From DATFVJ01 sp963851085 (GTDB taxonomy: Bacteria; Actinomycetota; Actinomycetes; Streptosporangiales; Streptosporangiaceae): DNA of 64,000 nucleotides. Position numbers and translations under genes: made by a program. How positions within the stretch are numbered: position 1 is the first letter of the stretch; each line of letters opens with the position of its first letter. Location of the stretch: assembly GCA_963851085.1 (NCBI GenBank), contig CAWKNX010000005.1, positions 325,494 to 389,493 of the forward strand, given 5' to 3'. The notes under the pieces were generated by a model. That model was not told the origin of the DNA, made no database searches, and was given only the letters and a program-made list of their open reading frames with translations. Below are positions 63,259 through 64,000 of this stretch, in pieces.

Positions 63259-63319
63259 TTGACAAGTGTCGATGCCACGTGGCATGTTCGGGCTACGCGA
63301 TTCATCGACACTTGTCGAT
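63259..63319. promoter_or_regulatory. Cluster of palindromes before arsD, probable ArsR operators
   Basis: O1 TTGACA-AG-TGTCGA (63259-63272, imperfect), a central perfect palindrome ATGCCAC-GTGGCAT (63272-63285), and O2 ATCGACA-CT-TGTCGAT (63304-63319, perfect). O1 and O2 also form a larger inverted repeat. TTGACA of O1 could be a -35 element. This is a second promoter for arsD-arsA, most likely repressed by the ArsR encoded upstream. Confidence 0.7.
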
Positions 63320-63416
63320 ATCTGCTGGAGGTTCAGAGTCGCGTGTCCACCCGGTTCTCAAAGCCAGTGGCGAGGACGAGGCACGCTAACCCCCGACCGA
63401 CGGACAGGAGAATGCC

Positions 63417-63803
63417 ATGCCCGTGATCAATGTCTACGAACCAGCCTTGTGCTGCAACACCGGGGTGTGCGGCCCCGATCTCGACCAGGCCCTGGTGACG
63501 TTCACCGCCGACTTCGATCACCTCAGGGGCCTGGGCGCGGACATCTCCCGGCACAACCTGGCCAGCGATCCGGCCGCCTTTGCCGAGAACGACAGCGTGC
63601 GCTCCTTCCTGGAGGTGGCCGGATCTGAGGGGCTGCCGCTGACCATGGTTGACGGGGTAACCGTAGCCACCGGCAGGTACCCGGCCAGGGATCAGCTGCT
63701 CCGCTACGCGGGCCTGGCCAGCGCGGCAGCTCCGGCGGGCGTGACCGAGCTGGGACTGACTGCCGTCACCGACGACAGCTGCGGGCCGGCCGGATGCTGC
63801 TAG
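63417..63803 (+). CDS. arsD: ArsD arsenite metallochaperone
   Basis: 128 residues, ATG 63417 after ACAGGAGAA. INVYEPALCCNTGVCGPDLD carries the Cys12/13/18-type vicinal thiols of ArsD. LTMVDGVTVATGRYPARDQL is the family's second half. A C-terminal DSCGPAGCC gives the additional Cys pairs seen in long ArsD proteins. It delivers As(III) to the ArsA ATPase. Downstream of the operator cluster and 8 bases before arsA. Confidence 0.95.
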   Translation: MPVINVYEPALCCNTGVCGPDLDQALVTFTADFDHLRGLGADISRHNLASDPAAFAENDSVRSFLEVAGSEGLPLTMVDGVTVATGRYPARDQLLRYAGLASAAAPAGVTELGLTAVTDDSCGPAGCC

Positions 63804-63811
63804 GGAGCGGG

Positions 63812-64000
63812 ATGAAGTTCCTGGAAGCCCCGCCGCGGTTCCTGTTCTTCACGGGCAAGGGAGGGGTTGGCAAGACGTCCGTCGCCTGCGCCGCAGCCTT
63901 GCACCTGGCCGGCCGGGCCAAGCGGGTGCTGCTGGTCAGCACTGACCCGGCGTCGAACGTCGGGCAGGTGCTCGGCGTCACGATCGGCAACACCATCACC
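63812..64000 (+). CDS. arsA: ArsA arsenite-transporting ATPase (3' end outside window)
   Basis: 63 codons visible from ATG 63812 (GGGAGCGGG upstream). FFTGKGGVGKTSVACAAALH contains the deviant P-loop GKGGVGKT. VLLVSTDPASNVGQVLG is the Walker A'/switch I region of ArsA/Get3 proteins (STDPASN). ArsA couples ATP hydrolysis to arsenite extrusion. Pairing with ArsD and an Acr3 permease is a known alternative to ArsB. Confidence 0.93.
   Translation, partial: MKFLEAPPRFLFFTGKGGVGKTSVACAAALHLAGRAKRVLLVSTDPASNVGQVLGVTIGNTIT

Noticed and set aside
63184..63426. An 80-codon frame whose ATG overlaps the DUF2180 stop
   Set aside because: It runs through the palindromic operator region and lacks protein-like composition. 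The region is better explained as the arsD promoter.
1..64000. CRISPR arrays, rRNA genes, insertion-sequence ends with a transposase
   Set aside because: No regularly spaced short repeats, rRNA signature or transposase motif (DDE, HUH) was found. The only mobile-element enzymes seen are tyrosine recombinases.

Overview
The window is high-GC DNA with dense, often overlapping genes (ATGA/GTGA junctions), GTG and TTG starts, several large LuxR-family regulators (LAL and MalT types), a STAND/WD40 protein and a DUF5999 gene. This fits a filamentous actinomycete (Actinomycetota, perhaps a Streptosporangiales-like lineage). I cannot name a genus. No rRNA, complete tRNA or CRISPR array was seen.

Layout. 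1-2.3 kb: end of a DrrAB-type ABC exporter operon and a DUF4097 protein closed by a strong hairpin. 2.3-9.2 kb: a MalT-type LuxR regulator, a DHA2-type efflux pump, a broken alpha/beta hydrolase and an operon of very small genes. Two promoters here share one architecture, and an inverted, internally deleted copy of the second lies upstream of the regulator. 9.2-11.7 kb: a chimeric pseudogene, an MFS transporter and a LuxR-tail remnant. 11.7-17.1 kb: an integrase-bounded island holding a broken integrase, a Nudix hydrolase, fragments of an XRE/TPR regulator and of a radical-SAM protein, a dTMP-kinase-like gene, a CYTH phosphatase/cyclase and a second integrase that reads in frame into CYTH. It ends at the 3' half of a tRNA-Met gene. 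17.1-25.5 kb: a truncated lytic transglycosylase fused to regulator debris, a 1,302-residue HTH-STAND-WD40 protein with 14 propeller repeats, a sigma factor, decayed fragments and a GlcG/HbpS protein. 25.6-30 kb: a LAL regulator and a short-chain dehydrogenase.

30.4-36.5 kb and 53.2-59.4 kb hold two direct copies of a three-gene module: LAL regulator, GMC oxidoreductase, aldehyde dehydrogenase. GMC and ALDH should together oxidise an alcohol to an acid under the regulator. Every gene of copy 1 is frameshifted. In copy 2 only the GMC gene is, by one base. Identity between copies is highest over ALDH. Between the modules lie a MarR/MFS efflux pair with an operator-like palindrome, frameshifted AcuC-like and Pat-like genes (protein deacylation and acylation), a flavodoxin fragment, integrase debris, a palindrome-rich stretch, a third integrase beside the 3' half of a tRNA-Val gene, and compact HATPase and XRE/flavoprotein operons of a type common in streptomycete-like genomes.

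59.4-64 kb: a frameshifted multi-HTH protein, then an arsenic-resistance locus (arsR, acr3, a DUF2180 gene, arsD, arsA cut by the window end) with a cluster of palindromes before arsD.

The overall picture is an accessory region shaped by at least three related tyrosine recombinases, duplication, inversion and extensive gene decay. At least 13 frameshifts are visible. Some could be base-calling errors, so raw-read confirmation matters before biological conclusions are drawn.
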